A stretch of DNA of 64,000 bases, from the NCBI RefSeq assembly GCF_905147045.1, contig NC_065899.1, positions 4,104,501 to 4,168,500 of the forward strand, read 5' to 3'. The translations under genes and the position numbers were made by a program. Below the pieces are notes generated by a model. It worked only from the letters and a program-made list of their open reading frames with translations. It ran no database searches and was not told the origin of the DNA. This DNA is from Nymphalis io. Lineage: Eukaryota > Arthropoda > Insecta > Lepidoptera > Nymphalidae. Positions 48,220-61,644 of this stretch are shown here, piece by piece. Position 1 is the stretch's first letter. Each line of letters opens with the position of its first letter.

Positions 48220-48428
48220 TCGCTATACGACCACGGCAGCCAATTTCAGACTGAGTTAAGAGCGCAGAATATATTTAAAGGTGAAGGAGTGCGCACAAAC
48301 GGGTGCACTCCCTGTTACCTCTCTCTCTGTCTCTTAATCCGAAGACAAAATCCGTAAACTTTATATTGGACCTAACCGAGATTTGAACTAAAAGCATTGG
48401 GGTCTATAGCCTACATTCTATAGAGGCA
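48220..48428 (-). mobile_element. Diverged family D SINE
   Basis: CTATACGACCACGGCAGCCA, GAGTTAAGAGCGCAGAATAT, GCACAAACGGGTGCACTCCC, CTCTTAATCCGAAGACAAAA and the reversed B-box region CCGAGATTTGAACTAAAAGC. The 3' part of the head differs from the 41.3-kb copy, so it may be a subfamily. Confidence 0.5.
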
Positions 48429-51400
48429 GTGAATGCAATCATTCAAATTGATAGTAAGAATTACAAAATCTGTTTGAATTAAAACGAATTAACGAAGTCG
48501 AGATGGGTAGCTAATACTATATAAAATACATAAAATTTAATATGACATATTTTATACAACCAATGGTTTTATTGTTAATACAGAGTCATAAACAAGTGAT
48601 AATTAAATAACGCAATTAGTAAGCGGATATAATTCATTAAATTCGTCGATGAAAACACAGTAAAAAATTAAACAATCAATTGACATTCAAATTTTCTGAC
48701 ACATTCGTATGACGTATTTTCCATCTTAAATTTATTAAAGCGCGTGTGTGGCACAGACAAGAAATATAGAAAATTGAATTGTGTGTATAAATGACATGCA
48801 AATTGGCAAATTTACAATCAATATGTGAGTCGTTTCGGTCAATTATTGTGATTTTATTACATTCCTACTTTATTTTACGTGACATGAATCTTTATTATGT
48901 ATTTTATGTTTGAAAAATAAGCTTCCGTGGACATAGCAACAATTCCACTATCTATTTTTTTTTGTTTTTTTTTTTAAATATATTTTATATATTTATTCAA
49001 TCAATATATATTTAATCAAGAATAAGTTCCAAAATACTATTTACTATATTTGAATTGTCACATTTATTTTTTATTTGTGTGGGCGTTTTGTTAATATTTC
49101 ATGTTATTCGACTCCTTAGTTAAATATATTTATTTCGAACTATCCAATTTAGTCAGTAATTATTGTTATATGGCTCTGAATGTCTCGTTGAGTGGACATA
49201 TTTATCAGTTATTTACAATTATTTACACCGTCATACATAACGCGTTGTATAAAAAATGTTCCATTTAAAAAAGAGCAATACCCGTATATATAAAAATATA
49301 CGATTTGTGACTTTGTAACTCTATTCAGTCGCGTTGGATTATGTAAATTCGAGAATAGAGAGTAATTGCGCACTCACTTGTGCACCTACCTTGTCACTGT
49401 TTATGATTAATTGCTATTTATCACTTCAAAGTACTATAAAATAGACTATTTCTTAATAAAGAAGATCGGTTACAACGATAAGCAAACAAAGTAAAACAAT
49501 ATTTACAACCGACACTAAATAATTAACAAAATTCAGTGTAACAATAAACAATTCCCAAAATCCCATCTTATTTGTATTCATGGAGAAGCAACACCTGGTG
49601 GGTTCGAATTTGTATGCCTTTAACACTGGTATCGATTTAGTACCGATATCAAATTGTAGTTACGTCTGCGCTTCGAATACTAATGAAGTGATCTGTATTT
49701 GTTTTCTCTATTACAAAACCTTAGTGATCAATTTGTATTTAATTCAATATGTCAATATATTTTCTCTGCACTACTATTCTCTAACTTCACTCATTCACTT
49801 CGTATCTCATTTGTAAATAATGAATAACGAATTAGGGTGATACGCTATTTTGATGAGTTTATTTTAGTCAATGTTGAATTTCAACTTCTGACTTGTTAAG
49901 ACGGTGCGAAGAAATTCAAGCTTGTTCAAGATTTTTACGGAATAGCTCTGCTGATAAGAGATAAATACTGTTATCACGATAGATGTATTTTTTTAGATTA
50001 AAAAAAAAATTTATAACTAAATCGAGGTAGCAAAATATATTTTGTTTTCTACTTGGCCTATTTACTGCACAATTCTCTAGAACCATATGTTGCATTAAAA
50101 AAAAACTATATTTATGTAAAAATTAAATTATAACTTGCTTTCGTTTTGCATTTTTTTATCTAATTTTAGTAATTTTATGATTATTTAAAATAGTATCTTT
50201 TCAAAAAAAATAGAACCAGATAAATACATTTAGCGAAAAAATGTTATATATTGTCAATATTAAAGTTTATCTCGCAAATATAAACGCGGATATTAGATAG
50301 ATAGTTATAAAATAGTAATTGATTACATAATCAAAAGAAGTGTGCCAAGCTGTGTAATTCACAATAACGTCAATAAATAAGACGGAGTTACGAGACGTAT
50401 GTATGTATAATACTTTGTATTGCACTCGAAGCCACCAACTTGTAAAACAAGCAGCTTTGACTATCACCGCAGATTGGGGGCAGGCTAGCCAGACAAGAAG
50501 AAAACGACAAATATATAAGTGCATTTCATATTCAACACTAGTAAAGGAAAACATTTTTAATATAAAATAATAAATTTCGAACGAGAAATAGATTTGTTTT
50601 CACTTAATGAAATGCAATTATAGAACATAAACAATATTAACAATTAATATTTAAAGATCCAATCTTGATTCTTCAAGGCCGGACAACTAGCCTCATATCA
50701 GTGTTAGAAAACCTATTCGCACCAAAATCGTAAGTAAAAAAGGTTATGTAATTCTGTTTACGGAAAAGCCACCACAACTCACAAACGTCCTCACTGATGG
50801 ACCAAGAAATTACAAAGAAGATACGTCTTGAATTTACGAATTACCTGTTAGCTTTAAATGTAAGAAAGTTTGTGTGTTCTCACCTTTATGTTGTGCATTC
50901 TTGATTCGTTATATCTCGATTGTTTTGCATATCATACACCAGCTCTTGCAAAGTCGTTGAAAATTAATGATCAAATGGAATCTCGCCACTGAAACACCCG
51001 CCGACTCGACGACTTAAACGCTTGCCGACATTAAAGCGCATACCGAACAAATTCACCTGTCAAGCGTCTTGTGCCCTCAATTTCAACTCTATATCGTACA
51101 CTAAAACATGACAATGGATAATGGGGAAACTGTTTTTGTCCTGTAATTCAATTACCAGACGTTGGCAAGTGTGCGATCAAGACCAAGTCCATCAATCACA
51201 CTTTAACTGTATCAAGGTTTTTCTCGCCGCTTGCGCCATCGCCGCTTTTTACGAGACCGCCCGTTCAGACTGGCATAATTTGTCAAACTTTTTATTCAAT
51301 TAATTGATCACGGTAACCAATGGTTCGACGTGATGGAGGGCATATTGAGGAAATATTAACATACTCGACGATTACTTGGTGCGTTGTGTACCCAAGAACT

Positions 51401-54000
51401 GAATGTCATTAACGTTTCCCGCACAAGAGTTTCGAGTGCTCATCTTTTCAAGTCGGTGTGCTATTGAATAAATATTGTTTAACAAGTTGCCAAGTGACAT
51501 TTCGTTGCGCGGGCGCATGCCAGCCACATCCCACGTCATCTCACCATGTCCACTCTCATCGAATATAATTTATTTTCAATGCGTTTTATGCAAAATATAA
51601 CAATTAAAATTGTTTTATGAATTCATAGAAGGATCGATTAAGATTTCATTCTGATAAGAGTTGCAACCTTTTGGTCTATGTCATTAGACTTTATGACGAT
51701 GTACGACGAGTTACTTAATTTATGGAATCTATTAAGGCCCTACAATGTTAAGCCGATGAAATCATGTTGTAAGCAAGATAAATATGTGTAATATTTTACT
51801 TACAAAATAAAAGAATTTTCGGATTTCAGTGATAGTTACCAATTTAGTAGCGACATAAAATGACTTAACCATACTCGAAAAAGTTCGAACAACCGTAAAG
51901 TTTTCGCAGACGATAAAAACGGAATGAAGATTTAACGTCACAACTGAGCGGCGCTCTGCCACGTCTTTGCAATCCTGGAATTTACGACTCAGAAGTAATA
52001 ATGGTAAATACGCCCACAAAACTACTCCTAAATAATACTGTTTAACTCTAAGAAGTGCATTCTCACATTTGAACTAAAAAATGGTGCCAAGTATTATGAT
52101 TTTTTTGCCTAAATTACCATCGTCGATAAAACATATGGTACTTAACAAAATTAAGTTATAAATAACCTTGCCAATAAACCGCACTGCTTTGGACGAACGT
52201 AAATATTTTAAATTTGCAAAAGGAATAAGTGTGATAATGGTTCTTGGCACAAGTGCCAATTTACTTTACCCATTAAATAAAGAATAACCAATCTTCATTT
52301 GCTCACATAACTTTCCATTGTCATGGCATCGTGTCATGAACTTGACTATTGTCATGGAAAATAAATTTTGTCACGTGTAAATGTAAACATAAAAGAAAAT
52401 GTTTAATAGTTACTACCGACCAACCGTTTCCTCGGCAACTTGGTTAGATAATTGCAAATACATGACAAACATTAAATTACCAAAGACATATTTGATTGAA
52501 TACTTCGTGCAACTACGTACGACTTAACCAAGTTTATAAGAAAATCCATAATTAATTCAAGTATGTTTCTTTCCTGACTATGTAAATATGTATGTGTAAT
52601 AATCTTTTGTATGAAGTAAATACCATAATAATAATAGTATTGTAAAATATTTAAGACTCTTTGTTTGGGAAATTTTATGTTTTCTCTCAGTGGGTTAAAA
52701 CTTCAATGCCCTCTGCAAAATATCTGAAGCTACTGTAGTTCGAGTACGTTCGAGTTAACAATACAATAGATAATAATTACAGCAACAAATAAGAAAGCAA
52801 ATATATTTAAACAAATATTTCGTTCATATCATTCAAAATTATAAAGGAACGCATCAAGCTGTTGTATGGTTACACAACAATTGAAATATTAACATCGAAT
52901 AAGTATTCAAAATAAACAAAGCTAATGAGTGTTGCCTGTCAAGTGATGACGGCACAGATGAACTTGCATCTGAATCATGTATACCGAACAGTTCGGACAA
53001 TCTTAACGGTAGACATTTTATATTTACAACCCTAAGACAATACAGACGCGGCGCTTAGTAAAATATGAACGTGGAAAATATGAATACAATAAAAATAGAT
53101 GATAAAATATTTTAAGTCTTTTAAGTATCATCAATAAGATACATTCATATATTTTTTTTATATCAATCAAAGATCTTTCTTTACAACAACCCTTATGCAC
53201 GGTTATGAAGAAATACATCGTGATAAATTACTTGTATCAGCTGACGCTTAGACTGCCGACAGATACATCTACATATGATCCTTCAAAGTATATATTTTCT
53301 AAACAAGAGATGAATTGATCGTCCATTGCAAATGTTCATTTCCTGTTTTCTCTGTTCTTTCGCTGTTCGATGGGTAATAAAAAGAAATTCGTTATATGTT
53401 TATTTAAAGTATTAGTAAGTATTTAGTAATTGTTGCAATCGCCACGTGGTGGCTCTCATTGTAATGAAATCCATAAAGAATTTCAGAGTTGCAATTAAAA
53501 AGATTGCTTTATTGGAAGAACATTTTGAATATCCAACAAATGTAGATTCTTGTATCTTATGTCACCAACGTTTATATAATTTTAAAACGTAAATATATCC
53601 TAATAAGAAGTACAGCGAAGACAATAACTAAATATTATAAACAACTCGTAATGCGACAAACATTTATCTCAGACAAAACTATATTATCTGTACAGAAGCC
53701 CTTAATATTAGTTTCAAAATCATTTGTTTGACACGCGATCATTACTACAGATTGATTCTGATATTGATTGCCCATTTCCGCATTATTCGTATCACGATCG
53801 TTCTTCAATATTGACTTTGAACTGTTTTTTTTTTCAACAAACCATTTCGATAATGATCAATGATTATTGCTTTATACTACTTAAGATTATTCGTATGTAA
53901 TGATCTGTTATTAGTTTTTTTTATATATAATTTCGTGTATTTGATTTTAAATTAGCTTTACAACTTCTAAAGGAATGTTATGTATATGTAAAACTTTAGA

Positions 54001-54149
54001 CACAAGGGACATAGTATTTTAGTTCCCGGGGTTAGGAGCGCAAGGGTGATGTACGGAATGGTTAATATTTCTTACATCATCAATGTCTTTGAGTGGTAAC
54101 TTACCATCTGGTCGCCCATTTGCAACGCCTACCTATTTCATAAAAAAAA
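54001..54149 (-). mobile_element. Family A fragment, A-rich half
   Basis: CACAAGGGACATAGTATTTT, AGTTCCCGGGGTTAGGAGCG and GTAACTTACCATCTGGTCGC, ending CCTATTTCATAAAAAAAA. It is truncated on the other side, as expected for an incomplete reverse transcript. Confidence 0.65.
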
Positions 54150-56625
54150 GTATAATGAAGTTCCCTGAGTTTCTCATTTATTTATTTTTATTACGAACAT
54201 GTCCGTTACAAAAATTAAGTTTTTTCTATGTAATAATTTTTGGACACTCTTAATTTTTAATATTTATGACATTCACGCCAGCTCTTTAAAAAATAGCAAT
54301 TACTCCACATGGACAGCGGAGGTCTCTACCCAGCTATGAAATATAAACCGCCTGGTATTTTTCTTTTTTCTTTCAATCGTTCGTTCTTGACTTTTTACAT
54401 AAAAGAAGAAGCTAAATGTAGATATTTTTTTAATATTAATCGCTGACATTCAGATTTAGGAGGCATACATCGAAAATTAGGTATATATGACAAAAAATAA
54501 TATGGATAATTGTTATTTCTAAATTATAAATCTTACAATAAAATACAATTATATTGAAATACCTACTCGTAGATTAATTTAGAGTAAAATTGATTTATTG
54601 ACTTTCGATTTTATTTTATAGGAAATCACATTTTATTTATCCAATCACGCTGTAGCTTTATCAGCTAGTCACTAGACTAACGCGGCAATCTTTTGTACAT
54701 ATAATACACATTTAAAAAATATAATATACATATTATATCTAGACAAAATATAAAACAGTTCTTAATACTTGCAATGCAATTTAACCTTAAATCTTAATAA
54801 CTCACATTTGTGGTAAATCAAAGCGATGTTTTCGATTAATATTACAAAACACGTGTTAAATCATAAAGCGACAGTCGGGACGTTATCAATTCAACGAGTA
54901 TTTAGCGTAAATTTGATTCGTACTACGTGCAGTCTGGACCGCCTTAATTGAATGTTTCGGCAGACTATTAAGTGACCAGTAAAATTCTAATTTCTAGCTA
55001 TTACGCTTGCATATAGCTGTATAATTAAATAACGCTCTTTTGTATTATAAATAGCGTTTTTTACATTGAAACCATAATAGCTGATCCGTTAATATAACAA
55101 ATAAGAAACCAATAAAATTCTTTAAGCTCGTCATTATCTCTTTTAATAGTAACTTACATGGACATAAATACTCATTTTTATTATCATTGAATCCAACACT
55201 TAATTTTATTGAATCAACATTTACAAATTGATTGCGCATTAATTCTTGTGCATAATATGTCATCTGTTATAGGGCTCTTGTCCGCTATTTATAAAAATAC
55301 ATTAAAAACTCTTTGCTCCAATTATTCTTGTTTTTAATTATTTTATCTCGTAAATTAAGATTATGGACCTTACACAGTTACTTACTTGAACACAAATAAT
55401 AAAATATATATATCAGACTTTTATTTAGCTAACGAGTCCTTTATCTGGACATTATGTAAAAGACTATCACTTGCGTGAAATATGAAATGGTTAGGTTTTT
55501 TATTGAATGTATCCGAACGTTATTTAAGTAACTAAATAATTCTTGACACATGTTCGTAATTCGAACACGTCAAAAATAATCCAATGAACCGTGTTAACGA
55601 ACCCAAAAGAATTTATCTTCCATCGTATCTCATGCCTACTTTATGCCAATTACAACTTCGTATTCTTATCTTAAACATGGATAACATATGCTCACGAAGC
55701 TACTGTACAACTTTATCGAAACAAAATTCAGATTGCTAATTGGTTACAGGTATTACGAGTCAGGTGTATGATTGGATTTAACTCGTTTTATCTCACTTCG
55801 GATAGGCTCGCGAACCGATACGGGGACCCATTTATTGCTGATATTTATGTTTTTATACACAATGTAATTCTTTTACTGGAAAATATACGGATTCAACATT
55901 AATCTCGCTTAGTTTTATTTATATTAGTTTTACTTATTTAGTGTGTATGAGACTGATCTTGCTACTAAACTTTAAGCCACAAACAATTTCATCCGAAATT
56001 TTACTATTTGGTTTGGTGACAATACGATCTTGTACATGTAATAAATAATAGGATTTATTCAAAATGGCAGTTTACATATAAGCTTGTTTTTTTTTAATCG
56101 AATTTATTTTTAATCGTATATCTAGATAACGGGGGAAATTCCGTCCATCTCTATTATATTTATCAAAGGTATACTTAATTTATATTTTTTATTTATATTG
56201 ATTTATGAGTTTTCAAATTGTGATAGTACATATAAAAAAATACCACTACAATGAATTCAAATCATGTTACGTATATTTACTTAAATTATATTATTCATAT
56301 ATATATTAAATAAATAGGTTTTATTTCATTTTTGTACATAGTCGTAGTAGGGATTTACTTCAAAATATAATTGAAATCGCCAAGTGATAGATAAAGAAAC
56401 CGTTAAAGATCTGTCTGATCTTGAAGTAGTTACATAAAGTCCCAGACTTGGCGAATACGATAAAAATCTAGCTCAGATAGATGCCTAGATAGAGTGGTTT
56501 GAGCACTTGAATCGGGTCAGGGCCTTAATGAAATATTCATGTAGAAAAGAAACTTTTTTATCAGCTTTGCGTGCCTTTAGTGTACAATTAATTTTTAGAA
56601 AAAGAAATCATTAGCCAAAATCACG

Positions 56626-56720
56626 ATATAGCCGAAACGGCCCGGAGGTTGGAACATATGAATCTGAACTGAAGATTGTTGGTTCAAACCCAGGTAAGAA
56701 CCACTGAATTTTCATGTTTT
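56626..56720 (+). mobile_element. Family B-type SINE head
   Basis: TATAGCCGAAACGGCCCGGA, GATTGTTGGTTCAAACCCAG (B box) and AACCACTGAATTTTCATG match the head of family B on the plus strand. Diverged body sequence may continue to about 56820 (ACGTGTCTAATG, GGACTGTTACC). Confidence 0.55.
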
Positions 56721-57366
56721 TAATTTGTATATATTATTATTCTCATCCTCAGCGATGTAAAGAACCAACGTGTCTAATGAAAAAGACATTTACGGACTGT
56801 TACCTTACAAACTGAAGGTGAAATCATTAAATCATTCTTCATCGTGTTACAAACATCTGACGCGACTGTTAAATTTTGAAAGTTAGACGTTGACCGAAGA
56901 AAATTATACAGCGTGGTGTTAATTACCAGTCATTGAGGCTAATTGATAGGCTTATATTAAAGGCCGAGTGATTAATACTCTGTTCGAAGGCATTTTGTTA
57001 CTGAAACCAATAAACGTACTAATCTTATATGTAGATAAATTCGTGATCAATATAAATTAATTGGTCTAATATTATAATGATAGTAATAAATTATCGTATA
57101 TTAGATTCATCGATATCTGTTTTTTTTTATATTTAAAAATACTCTTAGCGTTCCCAACGCTGTCAGAATGTGTCAGATTTTTAATATAAAAATATTTGAG
57201 ATAAACGTGTTTTTAAAAGTCTTTGAAATATACATAAGCTATTCCTAATGAAATTAATAAAACAATATCGTGAAATCAACTTCTTGAACGTAATAATAAC
57301 AACATTAATATGATCATCTAATGATCTTTTTTCAAAAATGGAACTGGAATTATTGTTTTGAAGTAA

Positions 57367-57368
<2 letters not shown>

Positions 57369-57423
<55 letters not shown>
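57369..57423. repeat. (TA)n microsatellite
   Basis: About 27 uninterrupted TA units just before a family A copy. Confidence 0.95.
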
Positions 57424-57426
<3 letters not shown>

Positions 57427-57529
57427 AATAACTTACAGACTAACTGACATATTAACGCAAACTACTGGGGGCTAGCACCATGACAATTTGCAAACTGTCG
57501 TAGGTAACTGTCAAACTACTGGTGTTAGG

Positions 57530-57816
57530 GCTTTGTGCAAGCTCGTCTGGGTAGGTACCACCCACTCATCAGATATTCTACCGCAAAACAGCAATACTTG
57601 ATATTGTTGTGTTCCGGTTTGAAGGGTGAGTGAGCCAGTGTAATGCCTGTAATTACACAAGGGACATAAAATCTTAGTTCCCAAGGTTGGTGGCGCATTG
57701 GCTATAAGCGACGGTTGACATTTCTTACAATGCCAATGTCTAAGGGCGTTTGGTGACCACTTACCATCAGGTGGCCCATATGCTCGTCCACCTTCCTATT
57801 CTATAAAAAAAAAAAA
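57530..57816 (-). mobile_element. Family A short interspersed element, reference copy
   Basis: The most complete copy, about 285 bp. In order: GTTAGGGCTTTGTGCAAGCT, GGTAGGTACCACCCACTCAT, AGTGAGCCAGTGTAATG, AAGGGACATAAAATCTTAG, GACCACTTACCATCAGGTGG, CATATGCTCGTCC and CCTATTCTATAAAAAAAAAA. It encodes no protein. The A tail indicates retrotransposition; I see no tRNA-like head, so its promoter type is unclear. No clear target-site duplication. Read on the other strand it contains CCTGATGGTAAGTGG, a strong splice-donor consensus. Confidence 0.8.
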
Positions 57817-60674
57817 CGGATTCCTTTTACACAGCAGATTAACATAAAGGAAGGATTTTAGGAAATCCCTAATGTAGTGATAAAGTTGATACAATTTTGT
57901 ATGTAAGTTCTTCATTTTTAAAAGAAAGAGCTATGAAAATTGGTATTTAGCTATTATGTTGTTTCTGAATGTGGAAGCCTTTGCTAAAATCCTACTACCT
58001 TATAAGATAAATTTGCCCTATTGTTCATACTATTATGTGTGTGGCGCACGATAAATACTATTTATATTAACAGTAACTTAAATAATTCTGTATTTCTATT
58101 CTGTAATATTTCTCTAGTTCCACTTGCAATTTTGAATATACAAGACTGACCACTAGTATCGAATAAATTTTAATTAAAGCGAACATTCTCTAGATGACCA
58201 TATCTACCAGAATAATAATTGACAACTTCTTGATGAATCGCTGTACGCTGCACCTGTATACAGTTCCCAAATATCCTTAACACATTAGCAATAGAGACTG
58301 ATATTCAATAAACTACATATAACAATTTTAAGCTGGCTTGTTATAATATAACGTGGTCCCATCTATCTTTTGGTGGCCCACAGTGGACAGTGGAAAGCTT
58401 TAATTTGATATAAAGTGTGTGAGTGATATATTGGTTTGCGTTTTGATATTTTCTTTCTCTGGTATTTCATGTTTATTTATGCGATATACGTGTCTATTCC
58501 TCATACCTCTCTTGCGAACGACTTTTATTTTGAGTGAGTTGTGTAATTATGAACTTAAATCTTTGAATTTTATTCTATTAAGTTCTATATTTAAGTATAG
58601 CATGATTTTTTTATAATATTTGTATTGAAATGCTTAAATAACTATTGCATAAAGTTTTTACGTGACATTTATTTGGATTTATGTCAGTACAACACTTTAT
58701 TTTCATACGACTATTGGTAAAAATTCTAATTAAAATTTTTAGTTAATAAGTGACCAAGCGACCAGCACACAGCCATGAACAGCTACCCGAATCAATGTAC
58801 AGATGCCGCTTACCCAGCGCAATCATTTGATATTCGCTGTCACAACCAATCGACGCCAGCGTAATAAATCGTATCAAAACAACTTTATAGCTAGACTAAA
58901 GTTATAAGCATTTATAAGCGATAAGCTGTAATATGTCCAGTTATTAAATCCACGGGATAAACGTATGTATATGTATATAGAAGCTTTTAACGGTATAATC
59001 TAAACATTCCTAAGGATTAAAAAAGAAAAAGACTATTCATTTATTTCAAGTTTAGTATCAGTAACACTCGTCGCTTGGAATTATTCTTACCCTGTCACTG
59101 CCTTTCAAGATACACAATTAGTAAAGATGTAGAAAATTATAGAGGTGTCAATTCGTTAAATATGAAAAGACATATTCAAATTTCGCTATTAAATTAAATT
59201 GAGTCATGCATCGTCGTTTCTGTTTCAACATTTGTCACAAAAATCTAATGAAAACGATATTTGTCGTAAATTAAGTGAATTAATACTTATTTAAGTGATA
59301 AGATAATTATAGATACTCACTCTTTCCTATAATATTTGGGTGAATGTTTAGCATTATTAAATATAAGTAGTTTGGTGAAAGTTCTGATTTTTAAATATTC
59401 AAATAAATACAAAATTTGAAGTAAGTATCAATATTCAAATATGAAGTCTTATATATTGTTACGCAATGTCAAGCCGTGTCTATATCTTCTTAAAACGCGT
59501 TGATGCATTTCTATAGTAAATAATATGTCGCATTACATCAAAGTCCTTTTGGAGTTATTTAATATTAATCTCTCATCCCGCGTCAAATCGACGAGATAAA
59601 CCTACACACAGATTATAAAAATAAACATCGATTGATAAAAAGTAAAAAGTCTATTCACACATTTAGAATTTTTATAGATGTAAGACAAATTGCTTTGACA
59701 TATATACAAATAGAATGAACGATATGTAAAACATTTCTTTAATACCAATTTATAAGCCATAAGGTATACAAGTTATATAAATTAAAAACGTTTAAACCGT
59801 GAAGAAAAATGGAGTCAAAAACATCATTACATAAAAAATTATGAGGCGGCAGGATACAGCTGTATAATACATTAAAACTGGGATTCCATAATTAAATTAG
59901 CATCTACGAATTAAAAATTAAAAAACTTCGGCGTCCCACCAGCCGCCGCTGGGCGCCACCATCCGACACATACCATCGCGTTTTATACCCATCAAATCAC
60001 CCGATAATTGAAATGAGTTCCTTGTAAAAAGCAGAAAAACGATTATCCGTATACCTTTTAAGACGTCTCAGATACACAAATGGACTTTGTATTAGAATTT
60101 ATGTCACTTAAAAGAGATGATATAAAAACGCGCCGACGGCTTTACACGCAATAAAAATATGGGAACGAATAGAATGCCTTCCCGGTTGTCAATCGGGGGG
60201 TTTAATAATCGTAAAATGTTTTTTGATATACTCAAAGTTTCTTCTTAATAGAACAGTGAAAGAAAATGTAAGATGATGCAAATATATGGAGATTTTTTTT
60301 AAATAAAAAAGAAATTAAACTGTGCATAATGCATAATGAAGCAAATAACTACGATATGTTTATTCAAAATGATATTTTATTTGGGTAATTGAGTCTTGCT
60401 GAGAATCTATATTAATATTACAAATTCGAAACTGACTCTGTTACCTAATCAAGACTAAGCCACTGAATCAATCGTAATGAAATTATACATTAAGGTTGCT
60501 TAGGGATTAATAAGAATATAGTCATGTAAATTACGGAATTTAAGGGAAACATTAAATTGAGCATCAATCAGTCGCAATACATACAAGTGTTTTATAATAA
60601 TAAAACAAAGTCACCCATTAAAACAAAACGGATGAAAAATCAAACTAACCAAAATAATGATAAAATGTACGAAA

Positions 60675-60800
60675 ATATAGCGCAACTGTTTACGGGCCGC
60701 CTAGCGATTATAAAACCCGCTGGTTCTATCCCGACTCCTTAAGTTGTTATCGTCTCCACTCCTGACTCTATAGGCTTTGCTACTATTCTATAAAAAAAAA
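60675..60800 (-). mobile_element. Family C SINE with A tail
   Basis: ACGGGCCGCCTAGCGATTAT, CCCGCTGGTTCTATCCCGAC (B-box-like GGTTCTATCCC), GTTATCGTCTCCACTCCTG and the end CTACTATTCTATAAAAAAAA. It is the reverse complement of the 33.5-kb copy. A 61-codon open frame ending at 60742 runs into it by chance. Confidence 0.6.
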
Positions 60801-61644
60801 TAACCATTCAATTTACTAAAGCTTTGTTTTTCATTATCTGTAATTTTACGTCTCTGAAAGTATTTGAATCAAACTTTATACGAATAGGTAGACCGAGAAT
60901 CCGTAGTGTGTGCCACACATCAATATGCAGATATTAAGTATTTTATAGTCGTTTGGATGAACACGAATGATTCTTAATCTTTAAAACTTTACCTCAGTGC
61001 GTTTACGACTCATCGAGACATTACGCATCTAGTAAAAACGAAAAACGATAAAAAATCTTTTTAATGTTTGTGAATAGTAATAAAATATGTTTAATTACTG
61101 TAAAATTTATATTACGTTTTGTGAAATCGATAGTTTTCTCGGAATATCGAACAGAGAATTGTATTTCGTGTACCTACGTCCATGCGCGGCCGCATACTCT
61201 GAAACCGTTGCGTCCGAACTAAAGTATTCCGGCACAACTAATAACTTGTTACTATAATCGGTAGGTAATTTATATACTAAATTCTTAACGCCCTACCCGA
61301 TTAAAAAACGATGGACTTTTTAATATTCATAGTGTTCATTCGTTTCTTTTAAAAACGGATGCTCAATCAATCACCGCTTTTTATTGGTTCGACAGAGGTA
61401 TTGTGTGAAAGTTATTTAACATAATATAAACATTAAAAAACTTTGCGATCACTTTTTGGATTGTTTTATATTACAAAATATTATATGTATTGCTATAAAA
61501 TATCGAAGTGCAAATACCTTTTTTTAATATAACAATTCATGTTGTTTGCGAAGGTTTTTTTTTAAATTAAATTTAACTGATATATACAGTCATTTTTATA
61601 AAATACTAAATTAAAATAAAAAGAACAAAATACACATTACAAAT

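Larger units (their letters stand above)
38881..61644. other. Upstream flank of the FGF gene, second part
   Basis: Apart from the items listed separately, this is A+T-rich DNA in which I see no supportable gene. GC-richer, apparently non-repetitive islands at about 50940-51560 and 59930-60200 may be regulatory or transcribed. Neither shows a coding pattern I recognise. Confidence 0.4.

Noticed and set aside
50267..50554. A 95-codon minus-strand hydrophobic frame
   Set aside because: No splice sites, no family and typical A+T-rich composition.
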